Made by a program: the position numbers and the translations under genes. Below the pieces are notes generated by a model that ran no database searches, was not told the DNA's origin, and saw only the letters and a program-made list of their open reading frames with translations. Below, piece after piece: positions 46,337 through 55,390 of a stretch of 62,481 nt of DNA. The stretch spans positions 1-62,481 of the forward strand of contig JAFWFU010000025.1 of assembly GCA_017515425.1 (NCBI GenBank). Reading direction: 5' to 3'. This DNA comes from Mogibacterium sp. GTDB lineage: Bacteria; Bacillota; Clostridia; Peptostreptococcales; Anaerovoracaceae. Each line of letters starts with the position of its first letter. Position 1 is the stretch's first letter.

Positions 46337-46859
46337 ATGTTATTACCTCTTAGTTTTCTGTGCTTTTATTGTGATTTGCGGTGAATATCTTGTTATGTGT
46401 TGCTATGTTTTTTTTTGTGTTTCGCGCGTTGTTATATGCTGTTGAAATGTATTGTTGAGCTATGTTGCTGTTTGTTGTGGTTTGTTGTGACTTGTCGTGT
46501 GACGATGTTTTGCTGCGAATTCCTGTTGTTTGTTTTGTAGTTTGTTGCATTTTGCTGGAGCTTATCGTTTGCTTCTTTTATGGTCTATTGTACTTTGTTG
46601 CAGTATGCCGTGTTTTGTTAATGGGTTGTTTTCGTTTGTTGTTTATGGTTTGCTGCGGGTTGTCATTAGTTCTTGTCTTTGCTGCGTCCCTTTTCGGGCA
46701 TACTGCCCGATTAAACATATTCCTGTATTTTACACTAAGGCTGTGTAGTTTTCTACCTTATAATGTGCTGATTTTGTGTAGTTTAGATGATTTCGCTGAA
46801 CTAAATATAGAACAGGGGATAACTTGTGCCAGAAGCCCCACATAACCACTACATCTTGT
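46337..46859. other. Gene-free, strongly strand-skewed leader between rsmG and parA
   Basis: The plus strand from ~46370 to 46690 is almost only G and T, with frequent TTTGTTG motifs; the corresponding minus-strand RNA (the parA leader) is CAA-rich and should be unstructured. A 66-codon Gln/Thr/Asn-rich frame (46350-46550 minus) is a consequence of this composition. No terminator or RNA gene was recognised. Confidence 0.55.
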
Positions 46860-46875
46860 TGTTTCACGTGAAACA
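46860..46875. promoter_or_regulatory. parS site 1
   Basis: TGTTTCACGTGAAACA, the perfect 16-bp parS palindrome bound by ParB, 524 nt upstream of parA. Confidence 0.97.
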
Positions 46876-46910
46876 TTTTGATCCCTGTTTTTATAGTGCT
46901 GATTAGACAA

Positions 46911-46926
46911 TGTTTCACGTGAAACT
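46911..46926. promoter_or_regulatory. parS site 2
   Basis: TGTTTCACGTGAAACT, 15 of 16 matches. It overlaps the first two bases (plus-strand view) of the rsmG stop codon; centre-to-centre distance to site 1 is 51 bp. Confidence 0.95.
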
Positions 46927-47581
46927 ATTTCTTAATTATCAAAAGAACATGTCCGTTGATTTCAGAGAAGTTCGTATTGGCGGGCACGACGCGATCGAAG
47001 CGAGCCTTTGCTTTTTGAATGACAGGAATCGCACCCTCCAGCTCGACAGCATAATTATCTCCTTTATAGGAGAGGAAAGCTCCGCCCTTCCGCACGAATG
47101 GCAGACACCAGCCCGAAAGCTTCTCGAGGTCGGCGACTGCTCTAGAAACGCATAAATCAAATGCCCCTTCATATTCCTGTCTGCCGACTTCCTCAGCTCT
47201 GGCGTGTACCGTCTTTATATTTTCAATGCCGAGCTCCTCTGCCAACCCGTCTATCACCCTTAGTTTTTTCAGAGTTGAATCAAGGAGCGTGAAAGATTTG
47301 GAAGGACAGGCGATAGCGAGCAAAGCTCCCGGAAAGCCCGCGCCCGTTCCCACATCAACAATACTCTCTGCTTCCCAAAACTCAGGAAGTTCGAGAACAC
47401 TCAGAGAGTCTGCAAGATGTTTTATAATCGCCTCATCTCTATCCCTTACGGCTGTGAGATTTATATGCTCGTTTATCTCCAAAACTCTATCAACATATGC
47501 CAAGAGCTTCTCCGCAGTTTCTGCTCCGTGGCTCTGTCTGAGAAAATCTATATATTTTTCAACCTCTATTTTTTCGCTCAT
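46925..47581 (-). CDS. rsmG: 16S rRNA (guanine-N7) methyltransferase RsmG
   Basis: A 218-residue enzyme methylating G527 of 16S rRNA. SAM motif: IVDVGTGAGFPGALLAI; VSRAVADLEKLSGWCLP is conserved. The start overlaps the mnmG stop by 4 nt. parS site 2 begins in its stop codon. Confidence 0.96.
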   Translation of the reverse strand: MSEKIEVEKYIDFLRQSHGAETAEKLLAYVDRVLEINEHINLTAVRDRDEAIIKHLADSLSVLELPEFWEAESIVDVGTGAGFPGALLAIACPSKSFTLLDSTLKKLRVIDGLAEELGIENIKTVHARAEEVGRQEYEGAFDLCVSRAVADLEKLSGWCLPFVRKGGAFLSYKGDNYAVELEGAIPVIQKAKARFDRVVPANTNFSEINGHVLLIIKK

Positions 47582-49518
47582 ATGTTCTTTTCTCTGCTCA
47601 TCTTCTCAAGATATATCAGAAGCACATTGACATCAGCGGGAGACACTCCCGAAATTCGGCTGGCTTGTCCCACCGTCTCCGGCTTTATCTCCGAAAGCTT
47701 CTGCCTGGCTTCAAGCCTCAGTCCCCCTATGGAATTATAGTCTAAATTATCACTGAGCCTCTTGCTCTCAAGGCTTTGCAGCTTTTCCACTTCATTTATC
47801 TGCTTTCTGATATATCCGTCATATTTCAGTATGACTTCGACCTCGGTCTTTTCATTTCTACCGAGCGAAGGCCTTGTCTCGTCGTCTATCTCCGCAATAT
47901 CTTCATAGCTTGTCATGGGTCGTCTCAGGATTTCCGCAAAACTTTGGTTCGGCGTCTCATCAGCGTTCGCCTCTCCGTGACGATTTAAGAAGGCTCTGAA
48001 ATCAGAAATATCCGTCTTCTTTTCCCTAAGCCTCGCAACCTCTTCGTCCACCCTTTTCTTCTTGAGCCTATACCTGTTATACCTCTCATCAGTGACGAGC
48101 CCGTATTCTCTTCCTATCTCGGTCAGCCTTCTGTCGGCATTGTCCTGCCTGAGCAGAAGTCTGTATTCCGCCCTTGAGGTCATTATCCTATAAGGCTCGT
48201 TTGTCCCCTTGGTTACAAGATCATCTATGAGGACTCCGATATAGGCTTGATCCCGCCTCAGCACGAGGGGTGCTTTTCCCCTTAACTTGGCTGCAGCATT
48301 TATGCCGGCTATGAGACCCTGCGCAGCAGCTTCCTCATAGCCTGAGCTTCCGTTAAACTGCCCGGCGCAGAAGAGGTTCTCCATGAGCTTGCTCTCAAGG
48401 CTCGGTTTGAGAGACAGCGGGTCTATACAGTCATACTCAATAGCATATGCAGGTATTACAATTTCGGCATTCTCAAGCCCGGGGATAGTGGAATAAAAAG
48501 CCTTCTGAACATCTACCGGCAGGCTGGAGCTCATTCCCTGTATATACATCAAATCCGTATCCGTCCCTTCCGGCTCAACGAATAGCTGATGTCTCTTTCT
48601 GTCTCTAAATCTGGAGACCTTATCCTCAATGGAAGGACAGTATCTCGGCCCCACACCGACGATATTCCCTGAATACATTGCGGACTTTTCCAAATTATCC
48701 ATGATAATCTGATGTGTTCTCTCGTTGGTGTATGAGAGCCAGCACGAGATCTGCTCTATATCATAGTCCTTATCCTCATTCAAAAAACTGAACGGAACTA
48801 TATTCTCATCTCCGCATTGCTCCTTCATCTCATCATAATTCAGGCTCTCGCGTCTCATTCGCGCGGGCGTTCCCGTCTTAAATCTTCTGATAGGAAAGCC
48901 TCTCTTCGCGAGGTTTTTGCCGAATTCTTTAGCCGGACTCATTCCCGCCGGTCCTGATTCCCTAACATCGTCTCCTATAAAAATCTTGCCTGAAAGAAAT
49001 GTACCCGTGCATACTATCACAGCTTTTGCAGTAATTTCCCCTCTCTCTCTGGCAATTACGCCCCCCGCGGAGCCGCCACTCTCTGCAATCAAGTCGATAA
49101 CTTCATCTTCGATAAGTGTCAGGTTTTCGGTGCTTTCAAGGGTTTTAAGCATTTCAAAATGATAGCGGTGCTTATCCGCCTGCGCCCTTAGCGAGTGAAC
49201 GGCAGGACCCTTCGAAGTGTTTAACATCTTGGACTGAATAAAGGTCTTGTCAATATTTACGCCCATTTCACCGCCGAGCGCGTCAACCTCCCGGACTAGG
49301 TGCCCTTTTCCCGTTCCTCCAATCGAAGGATTGCAAGGCATCATGGCAACAGACTCCATATCCATACAAAGAACAGCTGTTCGCATTTCAAGTCTCGCCG
49401 CAGCAAGCCCCGCCTCACAGCCTGCGTGACCAGCACCAATTACCACTATATCAAATTCCGCATTTCTATCATTCTTCATTTTCTTCATATTATTAAACCG
49501 TGGAGTATTTTCATTCAC
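47578..49518 (-). CDS. mnmG: tRNA uridine carboxymethylaminomethyl enzyme MnmG
   Basis: A 646-residue FAD protein that with MnmE modifies U34 of certain tRNAs. FAD motif: VVIGAGHAGCEAGLAAAR. Also GPRYCPSIEDKV and the C-terminal helical domain. The frame begins with GTG at 49518; ATG codons at 49488 and 49479 are possible starts, and none has a clear ribosome-binding site. mnmE ends 28 nt upstream. Confidence 0.96.
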   Translation of the reverse strand: MNENTPRFNNMKKMKNDRNAEFDIVVIGAGHAGCEAGLAAARLEMRTAVLCMDMESVAMMPCNPSIGGTGKGHLVREVDALGGEMGVNIDKTFIQSKMLNTSKGPAVHSLRAQADKHRYHFEMLKTLESTENLTLIEDEVIDLIAESGGSAGGVIARERGEITAKAVIVCTGTFLSGKIFIGDDVRESGPAGMSPAKEFGKNLAKRGFPIRRFKTGTPARMRRESLNYDEMKEQCGDENIVPFSFLNEDKDYDIEQISCWLSYTNERTHQIIMDNLEKSAMYSGNIVGVGPRYCPSIEDKVSRFRDRKRHQLFVEPEGTDTDLMYIQGMSSSLPVDVQKAFYSTIPGLENAEIVIPAYAIEYDCIDPLSLKPSLESKLMENLFCAGQFNGSSGYEEAAAQGLIAGINAAAKLRGKAPLVLRRDQAYIGVLIDDLVTKGTNEPYRIMTSRAEYRLLLRQDNADRRLTEIGREYGLVTDERYNRYRLKKKRVDEEVARLREKKTDISDFRAFLNRHGEANADETPNQSFAEILRRPMTSYEDIAEIDDETRPSLGRNEKTEVEVILKYDGYIRKQINEVEKLQSLESKRLSDNLDYNSIGGLRLEARQKLSEIKPETVGQASRISGVSPADVNVLLIYLEKMSREKNI

Positions 49519-49546
49519 AGCGAGACGCCAAGAGGCTGCGGAGCGA

Positions 49547-50959
49547 TTATTTACCGAGGCAGAATTTGCTGAATACAGTATTCAGCACCTCGTCTCCGAC
49601 GTCCTCTCCGATTATCTTGCCAAGAGAATCATATGCGTAATGCGCCGAAAGCTCCGCCACTTCCATAGGCTCTCCGCTTTGCAGCATACCTATGGCTTCG
49701 TCCAAATTCATCTCAGCGTTTTTAAGCATTTGAATATGCCTTTCGTTTGTAACTATATTCGTCTCCTGCGGGTTGATTTTTCCGAGCTCAAATATCTCTC
49801 CGATTTCCTCCGACACTCGGCGAGACGCGTTCTGCGCCCCTTTTCCTATAAGCGAAGTCCTTATAATCCTCACGCCCGGGAGCTTCTCCCTGACGGCTTC
49901 CTCGCTTATGGAATGCCCGAGGTCTTCTTTGTTTATTACCACGAGTATATTATTCGAATTCATATGCTCTATATATCCGAGCACTGAGCTGTCCTCTTCG
50001 TCTAGTTCTCGGCTGCCGTCCAATACGAGGATTACCATATCCGCGGCGGCGATTGCTCTTGTTGTGCGCTCAACGCCAATCTTCTCCACCTTATCTCCGG
50101 TCTCTCTTATCCCTGCAGTGTCGACGAGAACGATTGGAACGCCGCCAAGAGAGGCGCTCTCTTCAACGGTGTCGCGCGTCGTGCCCGGCACATCTGTAAC
50201 TATGACTCTTCCTTCACCGAGAATAGCATTCATAAGAGAGCTTTTCCCGGCATTCGGCTTGCCCGCGATTACCACCCTTACGCCCTCTCTGGCTATCCTT
50301 CCTATGGCGGCGGTGTCAAGAAGTTCCTCAACGTCCGAGAGAACCCATCTGAGTTTGCCGACAAGCTCGCTTCCCTCGCCGCTTCCGTCCAGCTCATAGT
50401 CCTCGTCAGGATAGTCGATATCGACTGCCATCTCCGCGAGAATATCCAAAAGGCTCTCCCTAATCTCCCTAACGGATTCGCTGAGTCGTCCTTCGTGCTG
50501 AGCCTCTGCAATCCCAAGGGATAGATCGCTCTTAGCCTTTATGATGTCTATTACCGCCTCCGCCTGAGACAAGTCCATCTTGCCGTTCAGGAAGGCAAGC
50601 TTTGTGAATTCTCCGGGCTCTGCCATGCGAATTCCCGCGATTTTGCTATCTAAAACCGCCCCGAGTATGCTCTTGAGCGAGACATTGCTGCCATGCGCCT
50701 GTATCTCAAGCATATCCTCTCCCGTATAGGACGCTGGGGCTTGCATATAAATGAAGAGGCATTTGTCTATGACCTCGGGCGCTGAGTCTTCGCTGCCCGA
50801 TACTGCGTCTCCGAGATAGGCATGTCTCGGCTCTATATCCGTGGGACATTTTTTCATCACGCGTCGCATGATGTCCATGCTCCCCGGACCGCTGACTCTT
50901 ACTATTCCTATTCCGCCCTCTCCCGGCGCCGTTGAAATCGCTGCTATTGTATCTGCCAC
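49547..50959 (-). CDS. mnmE: tRNA modification GTPase MnmE
   Basis: A 470-residue GTPase partner of MnmG. The N-terminal folate-binding domain (TIAAISTAPGEGGIGIVRVSG) is followed by an inserted G domain: GKPNAGKSSL, DVPGTTRDT, DTAG, NKED. The C-terminal CLGK supplies the conserved Cys. GTG start at 50959 with AAGGAG 6 nt upstream. Upstream neighbours usually found in Firmicutes (jag, yidC, rnpA, rpmH) are absent. Confidence 0.97.
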   Translation of the reverse strand: MADTIAAISTAPGEGGIGIVRVSGPGSMDIMRRVMKKCPTDIEPRHAYLGDAVSGSEDSAPEVIDKCLFIYMQAPASYTGEDMLEIQAHGSNVSLKSILGAVLDSKIAGIRMAEPGEFTKLAFLNGKMDLSQAEAVIDIIKAKSDLSLGIAEAQHEGRLSESVREIRESLLDILAEMAVDIDYPDEDYELDGSGEGSELVGKLRWVLSDVEELLDTAAIGRIAREGVRVVIAGKPNAGKSSLMNAILGEGRVIVTDVPGTTRDTVEESASLGGVPIVLVDTAGIRETGDKVEKIGVERTTRAIAAADMVILVLDGSRELDEEDSSVLGYIEHMNSNNILVVINKEDLGHSISEEAVREKLPGVRIIRTSLIGKGAQNASRRVSEEIGEIFELGKINPQETNIVTNERHIQMLKNAEMNLDEAIGMLQSGEPMEVAELSAHYAYDSLGKIIGEDVGDEVLNTVFSKFCLGK

Positions 50960-51169
50960 GCTAATCTCCTTTATATTATTGCGAAAAACTGTTTCGAAAA
51001 ATTCTAAGTTTTCTAAGTTGGTGTTCTATTTTTGCTTCCGCTTTCTCTTTCAATTTTACTATTGTATCACAGAGGTTATGAAAAGAGTAAAGCAACCGGC
51101 TTCTTTTCATTTTAGATTTCCTAAAACTTCGCATAGTTTTGTATTTTTCCGCTTTCTGCCAACTGAAAC

Positions 51170-51200
51170 TTTACACTAAGCACCCTTTTAGTTATATAAT
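51170..51200 (+). promoter_or_regulatory. Promoter of the deoC operon
   Basis: TTTACA (51170-51175), 19-nt spacer, perfect TATAAT (51195-51200). It is followed by AGTCTCA, the same 13-nt string (TATAATAGTCTCA) found at the tdk promoter. The rest of 50960-51170 has no gene. Confidence 0.6.
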
Positions 51201-51202
51201 AG

Positions 51203-51236
51203 TCTCATAAATTTTTGGCGGCATTGCCGCAGTGAG
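51203..51236. promoter_or_regulatory. Operator-like dyad 1 in the deoC leader
   Basis: CTCA and TGAG flank GCGGCA/TGCCGC. Lies at about the transcription start. Paralogue of dyad 2, 42 bp downstream. Confidence 0.5.
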
Positions 51237-51244
51237 GAAAAAAG

Positions 51245-51277
51245 TCTCATAAGTTACCGGCAATATTGCCGCAATGA
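51245..51277. promoter_or_regulatory. Operator-like dyad 2 in the deoC leader
   Basis: CTCAT and ATGAG flank the perfect palindrome CGGCAATATTGCCG. Suggests binding of a dimeric repressor responsive to nucleosides or deoxyribose phosphate (inference), or tandem RNA hairpins. Confidence 0.55.
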
Positions 51278-51303
51278 GAAGAAAGAGGAAAAGGGAGAGA
51301 AAT

Positions 51304-51975
51304 ATGGATGTAAAGAAAATACTCAGCTATGTAGATCATACCCTGCTGGCGCCGACTGCCACATGGGATGAAATCAAAGCCGTAATCGACGACGGTATAA
51401 AGTATGAAACTGCTACGGTTTGTATTCCGCCGTCCTATGTCGCACAGGCTAAGGACTATGCAGGCTCCAAGGTTCGCATATGCGCGGTAATCGGTTTCCC
51501 GCATGGATATAACACCACGGCGGTCAAGGCTTTTGAAACGAGCGACGCATTAGACAACGGCGCGGACGAGATTGATATGGTTATAAATCTCGGTTGGGTC
51601 AAGGATAAGAAATGGGACGCCCTCGAAAACGAAATCCGCACTCTTAAAGAAATCTGCGGCGACAATATCCTGAAAGTTATCATCGAGACAAGTATGCTGA
51701 CCGAAGAAGAAAAGAGGAAAATGTGTCAAATCGTAACTCATGCAGGAGCAGACTTCATCAAGACTTCAACCGGCTTCGGTGGCGGCGGCGCGACTTTCGA
51801 AGATGTGGAGCTCATGGTTAAAAACGTCGGAGCGCATGTTTGGGTCAAGGCTTCCGGTGGTATCTCAGGACTTGAGGACGCGGAGAAATATGTGGAAATC
51901 GGAGCTAGGAGACTTGGAACCAGCCGTATCGTAAAGGCTGTGAAGGGTCTTGAATCGGAAGAAGGCCGCTATTAG
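51304..51975 (+). CDS. deoC: Deoxyribose-phosphate aldolase
   Basis: A 223-residue class I aldolase that splits 2-deoxyribose-5-phosphate into glyceraldehyde-3-phosphate and acetaldehyde. The Schiff-base Lys is in DFIKTSTGFG, with a second active-site Lys in VWVKASGGI. Start at 51304 (MDVKKILSYVDHTLL) has AAGGGAG upstream; the frame opens 30 nt earlier. First gene of the deoC-udp-deoB group. Confidence 0.96.
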   Translation: MDVKKILSYVDHTLLAPTATWDEIKAVIDDGIKYETATVCIPPSYVAQAKDYAGSKVRICAVIGFPHGYNTTAVKAFETSDALDNGADEIDMVINLGWVKDKKWDALENEIRTLKEICGDNILKVIIETSMLTEEEKRKMCQIVTHAGADFIKTSTGFGGGGATFEDVELMVKNVGAHVWVKASGGISGLEDAEKYVEIGARRLGTSRIVKAVKGLESEEGRY

Positions 51976-52144
51976 ACCCGAATAACGGCTTTTGTATCTT
52001 AATGCCTTCCAGGCGAGCGAAGCTCTGGGGCTGAACGGGAGCAGCGAGCAAAACTCAGTTCGACTCCGTGGCTGAAAATAAACATATAAATGCAACCAAG
52101 CTCGACGCTTAGGCTAATGTGAACAGAAAGATAAGAGGTTTATT

Positions 52145-52927
52145 ATGGTAGATTATACAGAAGGCGCCGGACATCAGTATCATGTAGGATTAAAGCCGGG
52201 GGACGTAGGCGAATACGTCATTCTTCCCGGAGACCCTCATAGGGTCGCGAAGATCGCAGCTTATTTTGAAAATGCCGAGAAGGTAGCGGACAGCCGCGAA
52301 TATGTTACATACACAGGCTATCTCGGCGGTGTAAAGGTGAGCTGCACGTCGACAGGAATCGGCGGACCCTCCGCTTCAATCGCTCTCGAGGAAGTCGCAA
52401 ACGTAGGCGGCAAGACCTTTATCAGAGTCGGCACATGCGGCGGCATGGACATAGATGTTAAAGGCGGAGATATAGTAATCGCAACGGGTGCGGTCAGAAT
52501 GGACGGCACTTCCAAGGAGTATGCACCTATCGAATATCCAGCCGTGTCGGATATAGGTGTTACATCTGCGCTAATGCGTGCTGCTAAAAGATTGGACGCT
52601 CCCTACCACACGGGCGTAGTTCAATGTAAGGACGCCTTCTACGGACAGCATATGCCCGAGGCGCTCCCTAACAGCAATGAACTGATGAACAAATGGGACG
52701 CTTGGCTTCGCATGGGCTGCAAGGCTTCTGAAATGGAATCGGCAACGCTGTTTATCGTCGGCGCGTATAGGAAAGTTAAGGTCGGCTCGGTATTCCTGAC
52801 TGTCGCAAATCAGGAGAGAGAAAAAATGGGGCTTCCAAATCCGCAAGAGCACGACACGGATTTGGCTATTCGCGTCGCGGTCGAGGCGATTCGCCTGCTT
52901 ATTTCAGAAGATAGAGAAAATAAATAG
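52145..52927 (+). CDS. udp: Uridine phosphorylase
   Basis: A 260-residue nucleoside phosphorylase (PNP/UDP family I). Motifs: [13 protein letters not shown] (phosphate binding), [26 protein letters not shown], and [10 protein letters not shown]. Produces uracil and (deoxy)ribose-1-phosphate. The 170-nt gap after deoC has no gene. AGAGG precedes the ATG. Confidence 0.95.
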   Translation: MVDYTEGAGHQYHVGLKPGDVGEYVILPGDPHRVAKIAAYFENAEKVADSREYVTYTGYLGGVKVSCTSTGIGGPSASIALEEVANVGGKTFIRVGTCGGMDIDVKGGDIVIATGAVRMDGTSKEYAPIEYPAVSDIGVTSALMRAAKRLDAPYHTGVVQCKDAFYGQHMPEALPNSNELMNKWDAWLRMGCKASEMESATLFIVGAYRKVKVGSVFLTVANQEREKMGLPNPQEHDTDLAIRVAVEAIRLLISEDRENK

Positions 52928-52957
52928 GGAATTTCATAAGAAATAGGGAGTTTTACT

Positions 52958-54127
52958 ATGAGTAAAAGAGTATTTTGGATTGTACTAGACAGCGTGGGTC
53001 TCGGGGGTGCGCCGGATGCGGCGGACTTCGGGGATGCCGGAGCCGATACGCTCGGGAGCTGTTATAAGAGCGGGGGAATGAATGTGCCCAATATGGAGAG
53101 CCTCGGGCTTGCCAATATCGAAGGCACTTCATTCCGCGCACCCAAGGAAAATATAGTCGGCTGTTACTGCCGTATACGCGAAAAATCCATGGGCAAGGAT
53201 ACGACGGTAGGGCATTGGGAAATGGCTGGTATGGTATCTCCTCGCCCTCTTCCCACATATCCTAACGGCTTCCCAAAAGATGTGCTAGATAAATTGGAAG
53301 CTGCTTTTGGGCGCAAGATAATCTGTAATTTGCCCTATTCGGGGACAGAGGTTATCAAAGACTATGGAAATGAGCATGTCGAAACAGGCGCTCTTATAGT
53401 CTATACGAGTGCCGACTCCGTACTTCAAATAGCGGCTCACGAGGATGTCGTTCCTATCGAGCAGCTTTATGAATATTGCAGGCAGGCACGCGATATAATG
53501 CAGGGTGAACATGGAGTTGGTCGTATTATCGCCCGTCCGTTTGAAGGAGAATGGCCATATCAGAGGACTGTCAGGAGACATGACTTCAGCCTTAAGCCAC
53601 CTCGCGAAACAGTTTTGGACGCGCTTAAAAAGGAGGGTTTCGTAAATATAGGAGTCGGCAAGATATACGATATATTTGCGGGTAAGAGCGTTATGGTTAG
53701 CTATCCGAATAAAGGAAATCACGCTAATATGGAACGCGTATTAGATGTAGCGGATTCTGACTTCGAAGGTCTCTGCTATGTGAACCTCGTAGATACCGAT
53801 ATGATTTATGGTCACAGACGTGATGTCCCTGCATACACCAAGGCTCTCTGCGACGTTGATGTTCAAATCGGTCAGCTTATGGAAAAGCTTAGAGATGATG
53901 ATATTTTAATCGTTACTGCGGATCACGGCTGCGACCCTGGATATACGGGCACCGACCATACAAGAGAGGATATTCCCTGCCTAGTCTACGGACCAAGGCT
54001 GAAAAAGGGCGTAGATCTCGGATGCCTAGACTGCTTCGCCGACATGGGCGCTACGATCGCCGACTATTTTGGTATCAGCTATCGCGGCGACGGAAATTCA
54101 TTCCTTGATGCAATCACAACATCTTAA
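52958..54127 (+). CDS. deoB: Phosphopentomutase
   Basis: A 389-residue alkaline-phosphatase-superfamily metalloenzyme converting (deoxy)ribose-1-phosphate into the 5-phosphate. Motifs: WIVLDSVGLGGAPDA, GKDTTVGHWEMAG (catalytic Thr) and TADHGCDPGYTGTDHTRE. 30 nt after udp. Supplies the substrate of DeoC. Confidence 0.97.
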   Translation: MSKRVFWIVLDSVGLGGAPDAADFGDAGADTLGSCYKSGGMNVPNMESLGLANIEGTSFRAPKENIVGCYCRIREKSMGKDTTVGHWEMAGMVSPRPLPTYPNGFPKDVLDKLEAAFGRKIICNLPYSGTEVIKDYGNEHVETGALIVYTSADSVLQIAAHEDVVPIEQLYEYCRQARDIMQGEHGVGRIIARPFEGEWPYQRTVRRHDFSLKPPRETVLDALKKEGFVNIGVGKIYDIFAGKSVMVSYPNKGNHANMERVLDVADSDFEGLCYVNLVDTDMIYGHRRDVPAYTKALCDVDVQIGQLMEKLRDDDILIVTADHGCDPGYTGTDHTREDIPCLVYGPRLKKGVDLGCLDCFADMGATIADYFGISYRGDGNSFLDAITTS

Positions 54128-54257
54128 TGAGAAAAACAACTCTTCATCACTTGGTTATTATTAATAATAGCTAAACTACATATTAGGTGCTGCTGTAGAA
54201 GGTGGACGGTTATCCCTCTATTAGAGGGTCATGCCCTCGGAAAGGAGGGTGATGCTT

Positions 54258-54338
54258 ATGAGCGTATTTGAAGCTTTGTATCTATGTATGACCTTTGGGT
54301 TATTTATAGTAGCAATTCTGACTTACGTAAAAAAGTAG
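54258..54338 (+). CDS. Holin-like type I toxin (26 residues)
   Basis: A small hydrophobic peptide starting MSVFEALYL, with one membrane segment (FGLFIVAILTYV) and a Lys-Lys end. It matches the putative holin-like toxin type (Hol_Tox) of Firmicutes. AAAGGAGGGTGATGCTT is a very strong ribosome-binding site. The stop codon lies inside the stem of a terminator. An antisense RNA appears to be encoded opposite its 3' end. Confidence 0.8.
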   Translation: MSVFEALYLCMTFGLFIVAILTYVKK

Positions 54339-54369
54339 CCGTTCTAGGTCCAGTTGAACGGCTACTTTT
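54331..54369. terminator. Bidirectional terminator of toxin mRNA and antisense RNA
   Basis: AAAAGTAGCCGTTC and GAACGGCTACTTTT are perfect 14-bp arms around an 11-nt loop. The minus strand has T6 and the plus strand T4 after the stem. Confidence 0.9.
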
Positions 54370-54416
54370 GTAGTTATACACTTGGGCTAACCGTCTAACG
54401 GCAGCACCTTTTGTGC
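54331..54416 (-). ncRNA. Candidate antisense RNA antitoxin
   Basis: Predicted ~85-nt transcript from a minus-strand promoter (TTGACA at 54448-54443, TATAAA at 54427-54422, 15-nt spacing) ending at the shared terminator. It is complementary to the last codons, stop and 3' hairpin of the toxin mRNA. Its 5' part (AGGTGCTGCCGTT, ACGGTTA) resembles the toxin leader at 54186-54213, forming an inverted repeat around the locus. Confidence 0.6.
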
Positions 54417-54421
54417 CCAAA

Positions 54422-54448
54422 TTTATATCATCAACTTCCTACTGTCAA
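54422..54448 (-). promoter_or_regulatory. Promoter of the candidate antisense RNA
   Basis: Perfect TTGACA and TATAAA with a short 15-nt spacer, starting directly after the stop of the permease gene at 54449. Confidence 0.5.
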
Positions 54449-55390
54449 CTATCTCATACCCTTATCATACGGTATTCCCTCTGCCTTAGGTGCTCTGGAG
54501 TTCTTAGATGTGAATGCAAGAACTATCAGCGAGATGATATAAGGCAGCATATTATATACCGTACTCGGCATATGAAGAGCTGCTAAGAATCCGATACCCG
54601 TATATACATTGGACAGCGCACGGAACATTCCGAAGAGCAGCGCAGCGAGAGCGATTTTAGTCGGTCTCCACTGACCGAAAATCATAACCGCAAGTGCGAG
54701 GAAGCCGAAGCCCGCAACGCCCATCTCGAATTTCCACTCAGATACGCCGGCTGTGATATATACAATGCCTCCGAGTCCGCCGAGGAATCCTGAAATCAGA
54801 ACTCCCGCCCATCTCATGGCATATACGTTGATACCTACGGAGTCCGCAGCCTGTGGGTTCTCACCGCAAGCCTGGAGCCTGAGCCCGAACTTCGTCTTAT
54901 AAAGAATGAAGTACGAGAGCACCAGCAGCACTACAGCCATCAGCATGAACCAATTGAATTCGAACTTTCCTACATATTTCAGAAATGCCTTTTTCTCATG
55001 TATGTACTGAATTGAAGACGATACGTTGTCCGGATTCAGTGAAGTGTTCATGGCTCTTACAAATACAGTCGCCACCGCAGTAGCCAAGAGGTTCATGGCT
55101 GTACCGATAAGTGTCTGATCCGCCTTGAAGTTGATTGAAGCTACAGCGAGCAGGCAAGAATAGATGACTCCGACTAAAATCGCGGCAAATGTAGTGGCAA
55201 GCACGATTACTACTCCAGAAGCCTCCGCCGGCAGCAGGAACATTGTAACCGCACCGCCCAAAGCTCCCATTACCATTATTCCATCAAGACCGAGGTTGAT
55301 AACTCCGGAGTGCTCTGAGAAACATCCGCCCAACGCCACCAAGCAGAGTACTGAGGCGAATATAATTGTGTATTGTACTAATAGTAACAT
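54449..55390 (-). CDS. Nucleoside ABC transporter permease (NupQ/YufQ type)
   Basis: A 313-residue membrane protein of the BPD_transp_2 family with about 8-9 hydrophobic segments (LGGCFSEHSGVINLGLDGIMVMGALGG near the N-terminus is characteristic; longer than quoted here it continues hydrophobic). Forms a heterodimeric channel with the product of the preceding gene. Its start overlaps the upstream gene stop. Confidence 0.9.
   Translation of the reverse strand: MLLLVQYTIIFASVLCLVALGGCFSEHSGVINLGLDGIMVMGALGGAVTMFLLPAEASGVVIVLATTFAAILVGVIYSCLLAVASINFKADQTLIGTAMNLLATAVATVFVRAMNTSLNPDNVSSSIQYIHEKKAFLKYVGKFEFNWFMLMAVVLLVLSYFILYKTKFGLRLQACGENPQAADSVGINVYAMRWAGVLISGFLGGLGGIVYITAGVSEWKFEMGVAGFGFLALAVMIFGQWRPTKIALAALLFGMFRALSNVYTGIGFLAALHMPSTVYNMLPYIISLIVLAFTSKNSRAPKAEGIPYDKGMR

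Noticed and set aside
46350-46550. 66-codon Gln/Thr/Asn-rich minus-strand ORF before parA
   Set aside because: Explained by the CA-rich composition of the leader; no ribosome-binding site or recognisable domain.
46462-46845. 127-codon hydrophobic plus-strand ORF
   Set aside because: Direct result of the G/T-rich tract; Leu/Val/Cys/Phe low complexity.
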